5,704 nt of DNA from Myxococcota bacterium. GTDB taxonomy: Bacteria; Myxococcota_A; Polyangia; HGW-17. Of the stretch, positions 1 to 5,704 are shown in pieces (position 1 is the stretch's first letter; each line of letters starts with the position of its first letter). The notes beneath the pieces were generated by a model that worked only from the letters and a program-made list of their open reading frames with translations, was not told the origin of the DNA and ran no database searches. Both the position numbers and the translations under genes were made by a program. The stretch is from contig JAHJLU010000324.1 of NCBI GenBank assembly GCA_018821745.1, positions 1 to 5,704 of the forward strand. Direction: 5' to 3'.

Positions 1-2
1 AC

Positions 3-1727
3 GAGTGGCGTGCCTGGCCCGTGGAGCAGCGCCTCTCCCACGCCCTCATCAAGGGCCTCACCAAGAACATTGTCCGCGATGTGGAGGAGTGTCGCCAGCT
101 CTATCCCCGCGCCCTCGATGTCATTGAAGGCCCCCTCATGGACGGCATGGACATGGTGGGCGACCTCTTCGGCAAGGGAAAAATGTTCCTGCCCCAGGTG
201 GTGAAGAGCGCCAGGGTCATGAAGATGGCGGTCAATCACCTGGAGCCTTTCATCCAGGAAGAGAAGGCCGCGGGGGAGTCCTCCTCCAAGGGCAAGATCC
301 TTCTGGCCACGGTCAAGGGCGACGTCCATGACATTGGCAAGTCCATCGTCGGGGTGGTCCTGGGCTGTAACGGCTACGAGGTCATCGACATCGGCGTCAT
401 GGTCCCGGCCACGGAGATCCTCGAGGCGGCCAAAACGGAGCAGGTCGATATGATCGGCCTCTCTGGCCTCATCACCCCCTCCCTCCAAGAGATGCGCTTT
501 GTCGCCACCATCATGGAAGAGCGTGGTTTCAGTGTCCCGCTGCTCATCGGGGGAGCCACCACCAGCGCCATTCACACCGCGGTAAAGATTGCCCCCCACT
601 ATTCGGGGCCCGTCATTCACGTAAAGGACGCCAGCCTGGCGGTGGGAGTCGCCGCAAACATCATGGGCGAGAACCGGGGCGCCTTCTTTGCCGCCAATGA
701 GGAGAAACACCGGCAGGAGCAGGAGAAACAGGCTGGACGCACCCGCGAGGATCTGTTCCTCCCCCTTGAGACGGTCCGTGAAAACCGCCTGATGCTCGAC
801 TTTGAATCCTATACGCCCCCGGCACCAAAACACCCCGGGATCCACACCTTTGAGAACATCCCCATCTCCGTGCTGCTCCCCTATATAGACTGGCGTTTCT
901 TCTTCATCTCCTGGGAAATGGGGGGCGACTGGCCCCGGCTGCTCGATGATCCAGACAAGGGCCCCGAAGCCCGCAAGCTTTTGGCCGATGCCCAGGCAAT
1001 GCTCGGCACCCTTGAGCAGGAGGGAGTCCTCTCCACCGCCGGCGCCGTGGGAATCTTCTGCGCCTCGGGTGAAGGGGACGATATTGTTCTGTATAAGGAC
1101 GAGGAGCGAGCAGAGGTCCTGGCCCGTATCCCCACCCTCCGCCAACAGAAGCGCAAGAACAACACGCCCTGGTATCTGGCTCTCTCCGACTATGTGGCAC
1201 CGCTCCAGAGCGGAAAAAAGGACTACCTGGGGATGATGGCCGTCACCGCTGGCCGTGGCATGGAGACCCTGGTGAACGCGTACAAGGAGAGTGGTGATGA
1301 CTACTCGTCGCTGCTGGTGAAAACGCTGGGTGACCGACTGGCGGAGGCAATGGCGGAGTACCTCCATGAGAAAATCCGCAAGGAGCTCTGGGGCTTCGCG
1401 CCCGATGAGGCCTTCACCCCCGGGGAGCTCCACCGCGTTCTCTATCGTGGCATCCGCCCTGCACCGGGCTACCCGCCCTGCCCCGACCACACGGAGAAGG
1501 ATCTTATCTTCACGCTGCTCCCCATGGAGCAGCTGGGAATGTCCTTGACCGAGAGCCGCATGATGCTCCCCGCCGCCTCCGTCTCGGCCTATGTCATGAG
1601 CAACCCCGAGGCGAAGTACTTCTCCGTGGGAAAAGTCACCCGTGCGCAGGTGGAGGACTACGCCGCCCGTAAAAATATCCCCTTCGAAGAAGCCGAGAAG
1701 TGGCTCGCCTCCATCCTCACCTATTGA
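3..1727 (+). CDS. metH: Cobalamin-dependent methionine synthase, C-terminal part (5' truncated by window edge)
   Basis: MetH transfers a methyl group from 5-methyltetrahydrofolate through methylcobalamin to homocysteine, giving methionine in the cytoplasm. The frame is open from base 3, and residues read before the GTG at 21 (EWRAWPVEQRL) still match MetH, so the gene begins outside the window. The visible 574 residues correspond to roughly the last 575 of the ~1230-residue E. coli enzyme. The helical cap is at about 1-90 (IEGPLMDGM, MFLPQVVKSARVMK). The B12-binding domain is at about 90-245, with DVHDIGK supplying the cobalt-ligand His (codon 327-329, fragment residue 109), GLSGLITPS (its last Ser aligns with E. 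coli Ser810) and IGGATTS. The AdoMet-binding reactivation domain is at about 250-574, with RPAPGYP at 1455-1475 and PDHTEK just after. The homocysteine and folate modules lie upstream and are not visible. All key residues of the visible half are intact. The gene ends with TGA and shows no frameshift. No clear terminator follows. Confidence 0.97.
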   Translation, partial: EWRAWPVEQRLSHALIKGLTKNIVRDVEECRQLYPRALDVIEGPLMDGMDMVGDLFGKGKMFLPQVVKSARVMKMAVNHLEPFIQEEKAAGESSSKGKILLATVKGDVHDIGKSIVGVVLGCNGYEVIDIGVMVPATEILEAAKTEQVDMIGLSGLITPSLQEMRFVATIMEERGFSVPLLIGGATTSAIHTAVKIAPHYSGPVIHVKDASLAVGVAANIMGENRGAFFAANEEKHRQEQEKQAGRTREDLFLPLETVRENRLMLDFESYTPPAPKHPGIHTFENIPISVLLPYIDWRFFFISWEMGGDWPRLLDDPDKGPEARKLLADAQAMLGTLEQEGVLSTAGAVGIFCASGEGDDIVLYKDEERAEVLARIPTLRQQKRKNNTPWYLALSDYVAPLQSGKKDYLGMMAVTAGRGMETLVNAYKESGDDYSSLLVKTLGDRLAEAMAEYLHEKIRKELWGFAPDEAFTPGELHRVLYRGIRPAPGYPPCPDHTEKDLIFTLLPMEQLGMSLTESRMMLPAASVSAYVMSNPEAKYFSVGKVTRAQVEDYAARKNIPFEEAEKWLASILTY

Positions 1728-1773
1728 TTGCACCGGGTAAAAATCGGGAAACTGGGGATGAGCGGCGCGTGAA

Positions 1774-1811
1774 TTGCAACATTGTGCAACATGCAACACC
1801 TCATGCAACAC
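1774..1811 (+). promoter_or_regulatory. TGCAAC direct-repeat cluster, possible activator binding site
   Basis: The hexamer TGCAAC occurs four times, starting at 1775, 1785, 1792 and 1804. The last two copies lie in a perfect 9-bp direct repeat, ATGCAACAC, at 1791-1799 and 1803-1811. The first two form a TTGCA-N6-TGCAA dyad at 1774-1789. The cluster lies about 145-180 bp upstream of the -12 element of the predicted sigma-54 promoter. Sigma-54 enhancer-binding proteins commonly bind at about that distance. That this is such an upstream activating site is inference; the cognate activator is not in the window. Confidence 0.5.
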
Positions 1812-1815
1812 TATG

Positions 1816-1832
1816 GATGCACTTAGTGTATC
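1816..1832. promoter_or_regulatory. Imperfect palindrome upstream of the thioredoxin operon
   Basis: GATGCAC-TTA-GTGTATC is an inverted repeat with 6 of 7 arm positions complementary. It lies just downstream of the TGCAAC repeats and about 110 bp upstream of the predicted sigma-54 promoter. It may be another protein-binding site in the same control region, but a 7-bp imperfect dyad could arise by chance. Confidence 0.25.
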
Positions 1833-1941
1833 ATGCCGCCAGTGGCCATTCCCTCACGAGTACCCTCGCACAATAAAAATCAGAACAATATCTCCTTCAA
1901 TTCCGTAGCCTTATGATTTTTCAATCAGGCATCCATGAACA

Positions 1942-1958
1942 CTGGCACACCCATTGCT
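1942..1958 (+). promoter_or_regulatory. Sigma-54 (RpoN) -24/-12 promoter
   Basis: The sequence CTGGCAC-ACCCA-TTGCT matches the sigma-54 consensus YTGGCACG-N4-TTGCW at nearly all informative positions. The invariant GG (1944-1945) and GC (1956-1957) are spaced exactly as required, 12 bp from first G to G. Transcription would start near 1969, giving a leader of about 43 nt before the ATG at 2012. The element lies in the only sizeable gap upstream of the thioredoxin/Fe-S genes and points toward them. Sigma-54 promoters need an ATP-dependent enhancer-binding protein, so the operon would be tightly induced rather than constitutive. Confidence 0.8.
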
Positions 1959-1974
1959 TTCATAAGGGGCAGCT

Positions 1975-1994
1975 GTCACGGATTCTCCCGTGAC
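1975..1994 (+). promoter_or_regulatory. Leader stem-loop before the first thioredoxin gene
   Basis: GTCACGG (1975-1981) and CCGTGAC (1988-1994) are a perfect 7-bp inverted repeat around a 6-nt loop. It begins about 6 nt after the predicted transcription start and ends 6 nt before the ribosome binding site GGAGGTG at 2001-2007. No U-run follows, so it is not an intrinsic terminator. It could stabilise the 5' end of the mRNA, tune ribosome access, or be a DNA operator dyad. The repeat is seen directly; its role is inference. Confidence 0.5.
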
Positions 1995-2011
1995 CCACCC
2001 GGAGGTGAACA

Positions 2012-2395
2012 ATGTCGTGGTTCAAAAGAATAATCGGTCTTGAAGGTGACGGCATTGCCCTCACGTTGGTAAATGACGATAACTTTAAAGACGAAATTTC
2101 CAATTCAAAGATTCCCGTGGTCCTGGACCTGTGGAGCCCCGGCTGCCAGCCCTGCAAGCAGCTCGCGCCCATCATGGTGGACCTTCAGCGCAAATACAAG
2201 GACAAGATCAAGGTCGCCCAGTGCGACATCTCCGCGGCACCTGGCATTGCCCAGCGTTTGCGTGTCCGCGGTACGCCGACCGTGCTCTACTTTAAGAACG
2301 GCAAGGTCGTTGAGCGCGTTGTGGGGTTCAGGGGTTCTCTGTACCACACGGAGATTATTGAAACCGATCTTCTTGGAAAAGAATTTTCCATATAA
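2012..2395 (+). CDS. Divergent thioredoxin-fold protein with CQPC active site
   Basis: This 127-residue protein has the thioredoxin fold and would exchange dithiol/disulfide electrons in the cytoplasm; no signal peptide is seen. The strand before the active site, VVLDLWSPG, keeps the buried Asp. The redox motif is C45-Q-P-C48, in which the usual Trp before the first Cys is Gly and the usual Gly inside is Gln. The cis-Pro is P89 in RGTPTV. A third Cys, C71, follows the central strand. Compared with the downstream thioredoxin it has an N-terminal extension of about 18 residues (MSWFKRIIGLEGDG...) and a longer C-terminus. The start is supported by GGAGGTG at 2001-2007. It is the first gene behind the sigma-54 promoter, and 36 nt separate it from the next gene. 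The altered CXXC suggests a different redox potential or a dedicated partner rather than a general thioredoxin, but the substrate is unknown. Confidence 0.9.
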   Translation: MSWFKRIIGLEGDGIALTLVNDDNFKDEISNSKIPVVLDLWSPGCQPCKQLAPIMVDLQRKYKDKIKVAQCDISAAPGIAQRLRVRGTPTVLYFKNGKVVERVVGFRGSLYHTEIIETDLLGKEFSI

Positions 2396-2431
2396 TTTAC
2401 TCTTTTTCTCTCAACCATTTCGAGGTGTATT

Positions 2432-2749
2432 ATGGCCGTCAACGTAACCGATTCCAACTTCAGAGACGAAGTACTCAACTCCAAAACCCCCGTCCTTGTG
2501 GACTTCTGGGCTCCCTGGTGTGCTCCCTGCCGCATGGTGGGACCCACCATCGAGAAGCTGGGGAAAAAATATCAGGGCAAGGTAAAGGTGGTCAAACTGG
2601 ACGTCCAGGATAATCCCCGGACCGCGGCCCTCTTTGGGATCCGCTCCATCCCCACGGTCTCCCTCTTCGCCCACGGCAAGAGCGTTGGTTCTCTCATCGG
2701 CGCCAGAAGCGAGTCCGATTATGATCGTCTCGTAACCAAAGCCTTCTAG
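2432..2749 (+). CDS. Thioredoxin (WCAPC active site)
   Basis: This compact 105-residue protein has the usual thioredoxin length and layout. It carries the buried Asp in LVDFWAPW, the redox pair W-C30-A-P-C33-R, and the cis-Pro P74 in SIPTV. There is no signal peptide, so it should act as a cytoplasmic disulfide reductant. GAGGTG at 2422-2427 lies just before the ATG. It resembles the preceding gene product along the whole core: NF-(K/R)-DE near the N-terminus, NSK-x-PV, the P-x-C-x-PC site, K-x-K-V and PTV. This suggests a tandem duplication followed by divergence. No thioredoxin reductase is adjacent. It is followed after only 4 nt by the membrane Fe-S gene, so the two are probably translationally coupled. 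It could be the main cellular thioredoxin or one specific to this operon; the sequence alone does not decide. Confidence 0.95.
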   Translation: MAVNVTDSNFRDEVLNSKTPVLVDFWAPWCAPCRMVGPTIEKLGKKYQGKVKVVKLDVQDNPRTAALFGIRSIPTVSLFAHGKSVGSLIGARSESDYDRLVTKAF

Positions 2750-2753
2750 CGCC

Positions 2754-3233
2754 ATGCTCAAACTCCTCGTGACAAAGCGACGGGTAGTCCACGCCGTGCT
2801 GGCCATCGCCACCATCGGCCTGGTCGCAGCGCTCCATATTCCCCTGCTGTGGGTCATGCTCTTTGGATCCCTCCTGGGGATCGTGCTGGGCAAGACCTTC
2901 TGTCGGTGGATCTGCCCCATGGGGTTCGTCATCTGCGGCTTCATGGGCGGCGTGGACGGCGCGGCAAAGAAATACCAGTATCACAAAATCGGCTGCCCCA
3001 TCGCCTGGATCAGCGGCTTCTTGAACCGGTTCTCCATCTTCCAGGTGCGCCGCAAGGAGTCCCTGTGTGTGAGCTGCGGAAAATGCGACAAGGCATGTTA
3101 CATCACCGAGTTTGAAGAAAGCTGCAGCCTCTACAAAGAGGGCAAAGCCGACCCTTCCATGTCCCAGACCTGTTCCCGCTGTCTCGAGTGCGTCAAGGCC
3201 TGCCCCACCGGGAGCCTCACCTACAAACCCTGA
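2754..3233 (+). CDS. Small membrane-anchored 4Fe-4S ferredoxin-like protein (NapH/CcoG-type motif)
   Basis: This 159-residue protein probably moves electrons at the cytoplasmic membrane. The N-terminal half has hydrophobic segments at about residues 12-29 and 31-47, ending in C50-R-W-I-C54-P. That C-x3-CP motif is typical of NapH/CcoG/NosR-related membrane ferredoxins. A further hydrophobic stretch reaches about residue 66. The C-terminal half carries two 4Fe-4S sites, C105-x2-C108-x2-C111-x3-C115 and C140-x2-C143-x2-C146-x3-C150-P. Additional cysteines are C61, C81 and C124. It is much shorter than NapH-like proteins, which usually have about four membrane spans, so it looks like a minimal version. 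No good Shine-Dalgarno precedes the ATG, and it starts 4 nt after the thioredoxin stop, which fits translational coupling. In context it may exchange electrons with the two thioredoxins; this is inference. No specific family name could be assigned. Confidence 0.85.
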   Translation: MLKLLVTKRRVVHAVLAIATIGLVAALHIPLLWVMLFGSLLGIVLGKTFCRWICPMGFVICGFMGGVDGAAKKYQYHKIGCPIAWISGFLNRFSIFQVRRKESLCVSCGKCDKACYITEFEESCSLYKEGKADPSMSQTCSRCLECVKACPTGSLTYKP

Positions 3234-3261
3234 TTATTTTCCCTGGGGATTATTTTTACTC

Positions 3262-3292
3262 TTGCAATCGTCTTTTTTTGCGTTAGTATAAT
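3262..3292 (+). promoter_or_regulatory. Sigma-70-like promoter for the Cys-rich protein gene
   Basis: A perfect -10 hexamer, TATAAT, lies at 3287-3292. The best -35 candidate is TTGCAA at 3262-3267, but the spacer is 19 bp, longer than the ideal 17. Transcription would start near 3299, giving a leader of about 32 nt before the ATG at 3331. The AT-rich stretch 3234-3300 suits a promoter. The element implies that the next gene is expressed separately from the sigma-54 operon. Confidence 0.5.
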
Positions 3293-3330
3293 CATAGGAA
3301 CGCTAAAAAACCTGTTGCACGGAGTACATC

Positions 3331-4134
3331 ATGAACCCTTTTACCATTAAACCCCAAAAAGCTTATACGTCTCCCCGTTATCCAGACCACAATCGGGTCG
3401 GCCGGGCCGCAAAAATTCTCATGACCGCCGGCATCGGCATCCTGGCCACCAGCTGCGCACCCCCGCTGCCCTGGCATGAAAACAATAATAATAACAATAA
3501 TATTATCGACGGTGTCGCCGTTGAATGCTTCCCGGGAGATCTCCAGTGTGCCAACGAGAACGAGATCCTGGTCTGCTCCAGTGACGAGGGGTATGAGCAC
3601 TGGGAGGCCATGGACTGCAACGACTGGTGCCACGAGAACTACGGCTGGGACTACTCCTCCTGGGGCGCCTGCTCCGAGGATAATGGCGACAACCTCTGCC
3701 AGTGCGAGTACGATATTATCGACGGTGGCATCGGCTACTGTGATACCGATGACTTCTACTGCGGCGACGAGAACACCATCAACGTGTGCAACGACTCCCA
3801 GACCGATTATCAGAACCTCACCTGCGACGAATACTGCGCCATTGAGTGGGGCAGTGACATGTTCATGTCAAGCGGCACCTGCGATGACGCCCAGCCGGAA
3901 GATCCCTGCAACTGCTTCTACGGGATGATGGACGGCATGATCGCCGAGTGTACGCTGGAAGATGTCCAGTGCATCTCTGACAAAGCCATGGGCGTCTGTG
4001 AGAACGGTGTGGATTTCACCTGGTACAAGTGCGATGACGTGTGCAAGGATCAGGATCCCAACGCTGTCTCCAACGGCTGCGACGCCGCCGTCGCTGATGA
4101 CCCCTGCCTCTGTGAAATCGCCAAAAAGAAATAA
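3331..4134 (+). CDS. Putative exported lipoprotein with three 8-Cys repeats
   Basis: No known family is recognised in this 267-residue protein. The N-terminus has a long polar region (1-28, with R/K near its end), a hydrophobic core (about 29-40, ILMTAGIGILAT) and then S41-C42, resembling a lipoprotein signal peptide. The -3 position is Ala rather than Leu, so lipidation is likely but not certain. Residues 51-57 are seven Asn in a row, an apparent flexible linker. The rest is three modules of about 70 residues, starting near residues 58, 129 and 200. Each has eight cysteines spaced C-x6-C-x8-C-x10-13-C-x3-C-x11-14-C-x8-C-x-C (C66-C125, C137-C195, C207-C261). The modules are acidic and rich in aromatic residues, and the even cysteine count suggests four disulfides each, so the mature protein should lie outside the cytoplasm. 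GGAG at 3321-3324 supports the start. Function is unknown; binding or surface-structural roles are possible. Confidence 0.85.
   Translation: MNPFTIKPQKAYTSPRYPDHNRVGRAAKILMTAGIGILATSCAPPLPWHENNNNNNNIIDGVAVECFPGDLQCANENEILVCSSDEGYEHWEAMDCNDWCHENYGWDYSSWGACSEDNGDNLCQCEYDIIDGGIGYCDTDDFYCGDENTINVCNDSQTDYQNLTCDEYCAIEWGSDMFMSSGTCDDAQPEDPCNCFYGMMDGMIAECTLEDVQCISDKAMGVCENGVDFTWYKCDDVCKDQDPNAVSNGCDAAVADDPCLCEIAKKK
3481..3501 (+). repeat. AAT/AAC trinucleotide tract encoding seven Asn
   Basis: Seven consecutive Asn codons, five AAT and two AAC, lie directly between the lipobox region and the first cysteine module. The tract is locally AT-rich in an otherwise GC-rich gene. It reads as a low-complexity linker whose length could vary by slippage without breaking the frame. 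Confidence 0.8.
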
Positions 4135-4144
4135 CCTCTCCCCT

Positions 4145-4159
4145 TGCCTGCCACAGGCA
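4145..4159. terminator. Weak hairpin in the convergent intergenic gap
   Basis: TGCCTG-CCA-CAGGCA is a perfect 6-bp inverted repeat with a 3-nt loop, 10 nt after the stop of the Cys-rich gene. The two flanking genes converge here, so a terminator is expected. No T-run follows on either strand, so it is at best a weak intrinsic or Rho-assisted stop. The rest of the 4135-4291 gap holds nothing convincing. Confidence 0.3.
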
Positions 4160-4291
4160 TCATCGTATGAGATCCAATGGTAACAGGGGCTGCGCCAGCG
4201 TGTACCACAACCGCTCGGAGGGCCAGCCTCCCCATTGATTTGGTGCCGGAACTGAAAACCAGGGTGGTGCGGAGACAGGAAAGGGGAGGAT

Positions 4292-5704
4292 CTACCGGAC
4301 GCCGGAGATCTCTTCGGAGATGTTCACGTTGTGGTCGCCGATCTTCTCCAGGGAGGTGATCATGTTGAGGAAAATCAGTCCGCCTTCCACCAGGCACTGG
4401 TTGCTGGTCATGCGCTCAATGTTCTTCTTGCGCAGGGATTTGGAGAGCTGGTTGATCCCCTCCTCCATGGGATAGGCCTTCTTCAGAATATCTTCGTGGG
4501 TCAGCAGGTGCTTCCTGGTGTAGGCCACAAACTCCCGCACGCGGGTGATGAGCTCGTCCAGCTCACCGTGGGCCTCGTCGGAGAATTTGTACTCCTTCTC
4601 GTGCTTTCTGCGCAACAGCTTGGTGAGCTGCTCACAGTGATCTCCCATGCGCTCGTAGTCGGAGACCGTGTGCATCATGGCGGCGATCTCGTGTGAGACC
4701 TCATAGGTGAGGGGAGAACGGCTCACCATGGCGAGATAGTCCACAATCCCCTGGGCCATTTTATCGGTCTTTTGTTCCAGCCTGAGCACCTTGCTCACCA
4801 GATCACCGTGGGGGACCGTACTCTCGGTGCTCAATACTTTTACATCATCGAGCATCTCCATGACAGTCTCCGCCATCATTCCCAAATCCTGACGGGCAGC
4901 CAGAATAGCCAGCTCCGGCGTGGGAACAAGGCTGTAATCAATGTAATGCAAGTATTCCAGGTCTTCGGTATGGGCCTTCTTCGACTCCGGGACCATTTTT
5001 GTGGCAACCCTGGCCAGAAGCCCCACAAAGGGGAGGAAGATGATGGTGTTCACCAGGTTGAAGGCGGTGTGGAAAGCGGAAAGATGCACGGGGAGCGAGG
5101 CGGGATTGTGTTTTCCTCCGCCGAGGATGGCGTCAATGCCCCAGATCCACAGGGGCCAGGTGAGGAGAACAATCACCACGCCGATGAGATTGAACAGCAT
5201 GTGAGCGCGTGCCGTGCGGACAGCCGCCTTGTTGGCGCCGATGGCGGCGAGATTCGCGGTGATGGTCGTCCCGATGTTCTGACCTAGAATGAGCGCCACG
5301 CCTGTATCAAAGTCCAGCACCCCTTGAAAGGCGAGGATGAGGGTGATGGCCATGGCCGCCGAGGATGACTGAATGACCATGGTCACAGCGGCACCCAGGA
5401 GTACTCCCCACATGCGGGTCATGGGTCCCGTGGCGTGGATGGTGGACATCCACCCCTTGACCATGGCGAGGTTCTCCGGCGTCTTCAGCGCGAGCTGCAT
5501 CATGGCCAGCCCGAAAAAAAGGAGCCCGAAGCCCAACAGGACTTCACCCCACGCGCTCACCCGCTCGTTTTTGGTGAATTTGGTGAAAAACCCGATGCTG
5601 ATCGCAGGGAGGGCAAAGAGGGAGACCTTGACCTTGAACCCCAGCAGAGAGACAAGCCAGCCGGTCACCGTGGTCCCGATGTTGGCTCCGAGGACAACCC
5701 CGAT
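4292..5704 (-). CDS. Na+/phosphate cotransporter (Na/Pi type) with C-terminal PhoU-like domain, 5' truncated by window edge
   Basis: The protein belongs to the bacterial Na+-dependent phosphate symporter family (NptA/YjbB-like), an inner-membrane importer or exporter of phosphate. The frame is open to base 5704, and residues upstream of the GTG at 5668 read GANIGTTVTGW, a conserved family motif, so the start lies outside the window. Of the 470 visible residues, about 1-235 are membrane segments. They include the family signature QSSSA (112-116, bases 5357-5371) and a second GQNIGTT (141-147), as expected for the second of two inverted Na/Pi repeats; the first QSSSA must lie outside. Residues about 265-465 form a helical PhoU-like domain with ERMGDH (351-356) and EKIGDH (453-458), the repeated metal-binding signature of PhoU. 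The gene ends with TAG and faces the Cys-rich gene. PhoU tails probably adjust transport to phosphate status. Phosphate as substrate is inferred from the family. Confidence 0.93.
   Translation of the reverse strand: MGVVLGANIGTTVTGWLVSLLGFKVKVSLFALPAISIGFFTKFTKNERVSAWGEVLLGFGLLFFGLAMMQLALKTPENLAMVKGWMSTIHATGPMTRMWGVLLGAAVTMVIQSSSAAMAITLILAFQGVLDFDTGVALILGQNIGTTITANLAAIGANKAAVRTARAHMLFNLIGVVIVLLTWPLWIWGIDAILGGGKHNPASLPVHLSAFHTAFNLVNTIIFLPFVGLLARVATKMVPESKKAHTEDLEYLHYIDYSLVPTPELAILAARQDLGMMAETVMEMLDDVKVLSTESTVPHGDLVSKVLRLEQKTDKMAQGIVDYLAMVSRSPLTYEVSHEIAAMMHTVSDYERMGDHCEQLTKLLRRKHEKEYKFSDEAHGELDELITRVREFVAYTRKHLLTHEDILKKAYPMEEGINQLSKSLRKKNIERMTSNQCLVEGGLIFLNMITSLEKIGDHNVNISEEISGVR

Noticed and set aside
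21..1727. GTG at 21 as the start of the MetH frame
   Set aside because: The frame is open upstream to base 3 and the extra residues match MetH, so this is an internal Val codon.
2411..2944. Minus-strand 177-codon open frame across the thioredoxin and Fe-S genes
   Set aside because: It overlaps two genes with clear active-site motifs and good spacing on the other strand, and its product is not protein-like.
3231..3257. Terminator after the Fe-S gene
   Set aside because: The stretch holds a direct repeat (GATTATTTT twice) and T-rich runs but no stem able to form a terminator hairpin.
4217..4231. GGAGG-N5-CCTCC hairpin in the convergent gap as a terminator
   Set aside because: The stem is only 5 bp and no T-run follows on either strand.
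4331..4696. Plus-strand 121-codon open frame
   Set aside because: It lies antisense to the PhoU-like domain and is a shadow frame with no family features.
4772..5287. Plus-strand 171-codon open frame
   Set aside because: It is antisense to the well-supported Na/Pi cotransporter, its translation has no recognisable domain, and it reflects codon bias of the opposite strand.
4292..5668. GTG at 5668 (minus strand) as the start of the phosphate transporter
   Set aside because: Upstream codons to the window edge encode the conserved GANIGTT motif in the same frame, so the true start is outside.

Overview
The window carries six protein-coding genes and reads as bacterial chromosome. GC content is moderate to high in the genes, and several intergenic stretches are AT-rich. 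No rRNA, tRNA, CRISPR array or insertion sequence was seen. The mix of a cobalamin-dependent MetH, a sigma-54 type promoter, a Na/phosphate symporter with a PhoU tail, and a cysteine-rich putative lipoprotein with a poly-Asn linker suggests a deltaproteobacterial or myxobacterial-like organism. That lineage guess is inference only; no marker in the window fixes it.

Layout: (1) 3-1727 (+) is the C-terminal half of methionine synthase MetH, cut by the left edge. (2) 1728-2011 is a non-coding control region. It holds a cluster of TGCAAC direct repeats, a very good match to a sigma-54 (-24/-12) promoter, and a 7-bp perfect stem-loop in the predicted leader. (3) 2012-3233 (+) is a compact three-gene unit: a divergent thioredoxin-like protein (CQPC), a classical thioredoxin (WCAPC) and a small membrane protein with NapH/CcoG-like features and two 4Fe-4S cluster motifs. 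(4) 3331-4134 (+) is a probable exported or lipid-anchored protein built from three repeats of about 70 residues, each with eight cysteines at nearly fixed spacing, behind its own sigma-70-like promoter. (5) 4135-4291 is a convergent gap with a weak hairpin. (6) 4292-5704 (-) is a Na+/phosphate cotransporter fused to a PhoU-like domain, cut by the right edge.

The most interesting part is 1774-3233. An apparently activator-dependent sigma-54 promoter drives a membrane 4Fe-4S protein together with two thioredoxins that look like diverged tandem duplicates. This could be a membrane-to-cytoplasm thiol/electron relay switched on by a specific signal. The sequence supports the parts; the electron path, its direction and the inducing signal are not visible here. 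The flanking metH and Na/Pi genes look like ordinary housekeeping neighbours.
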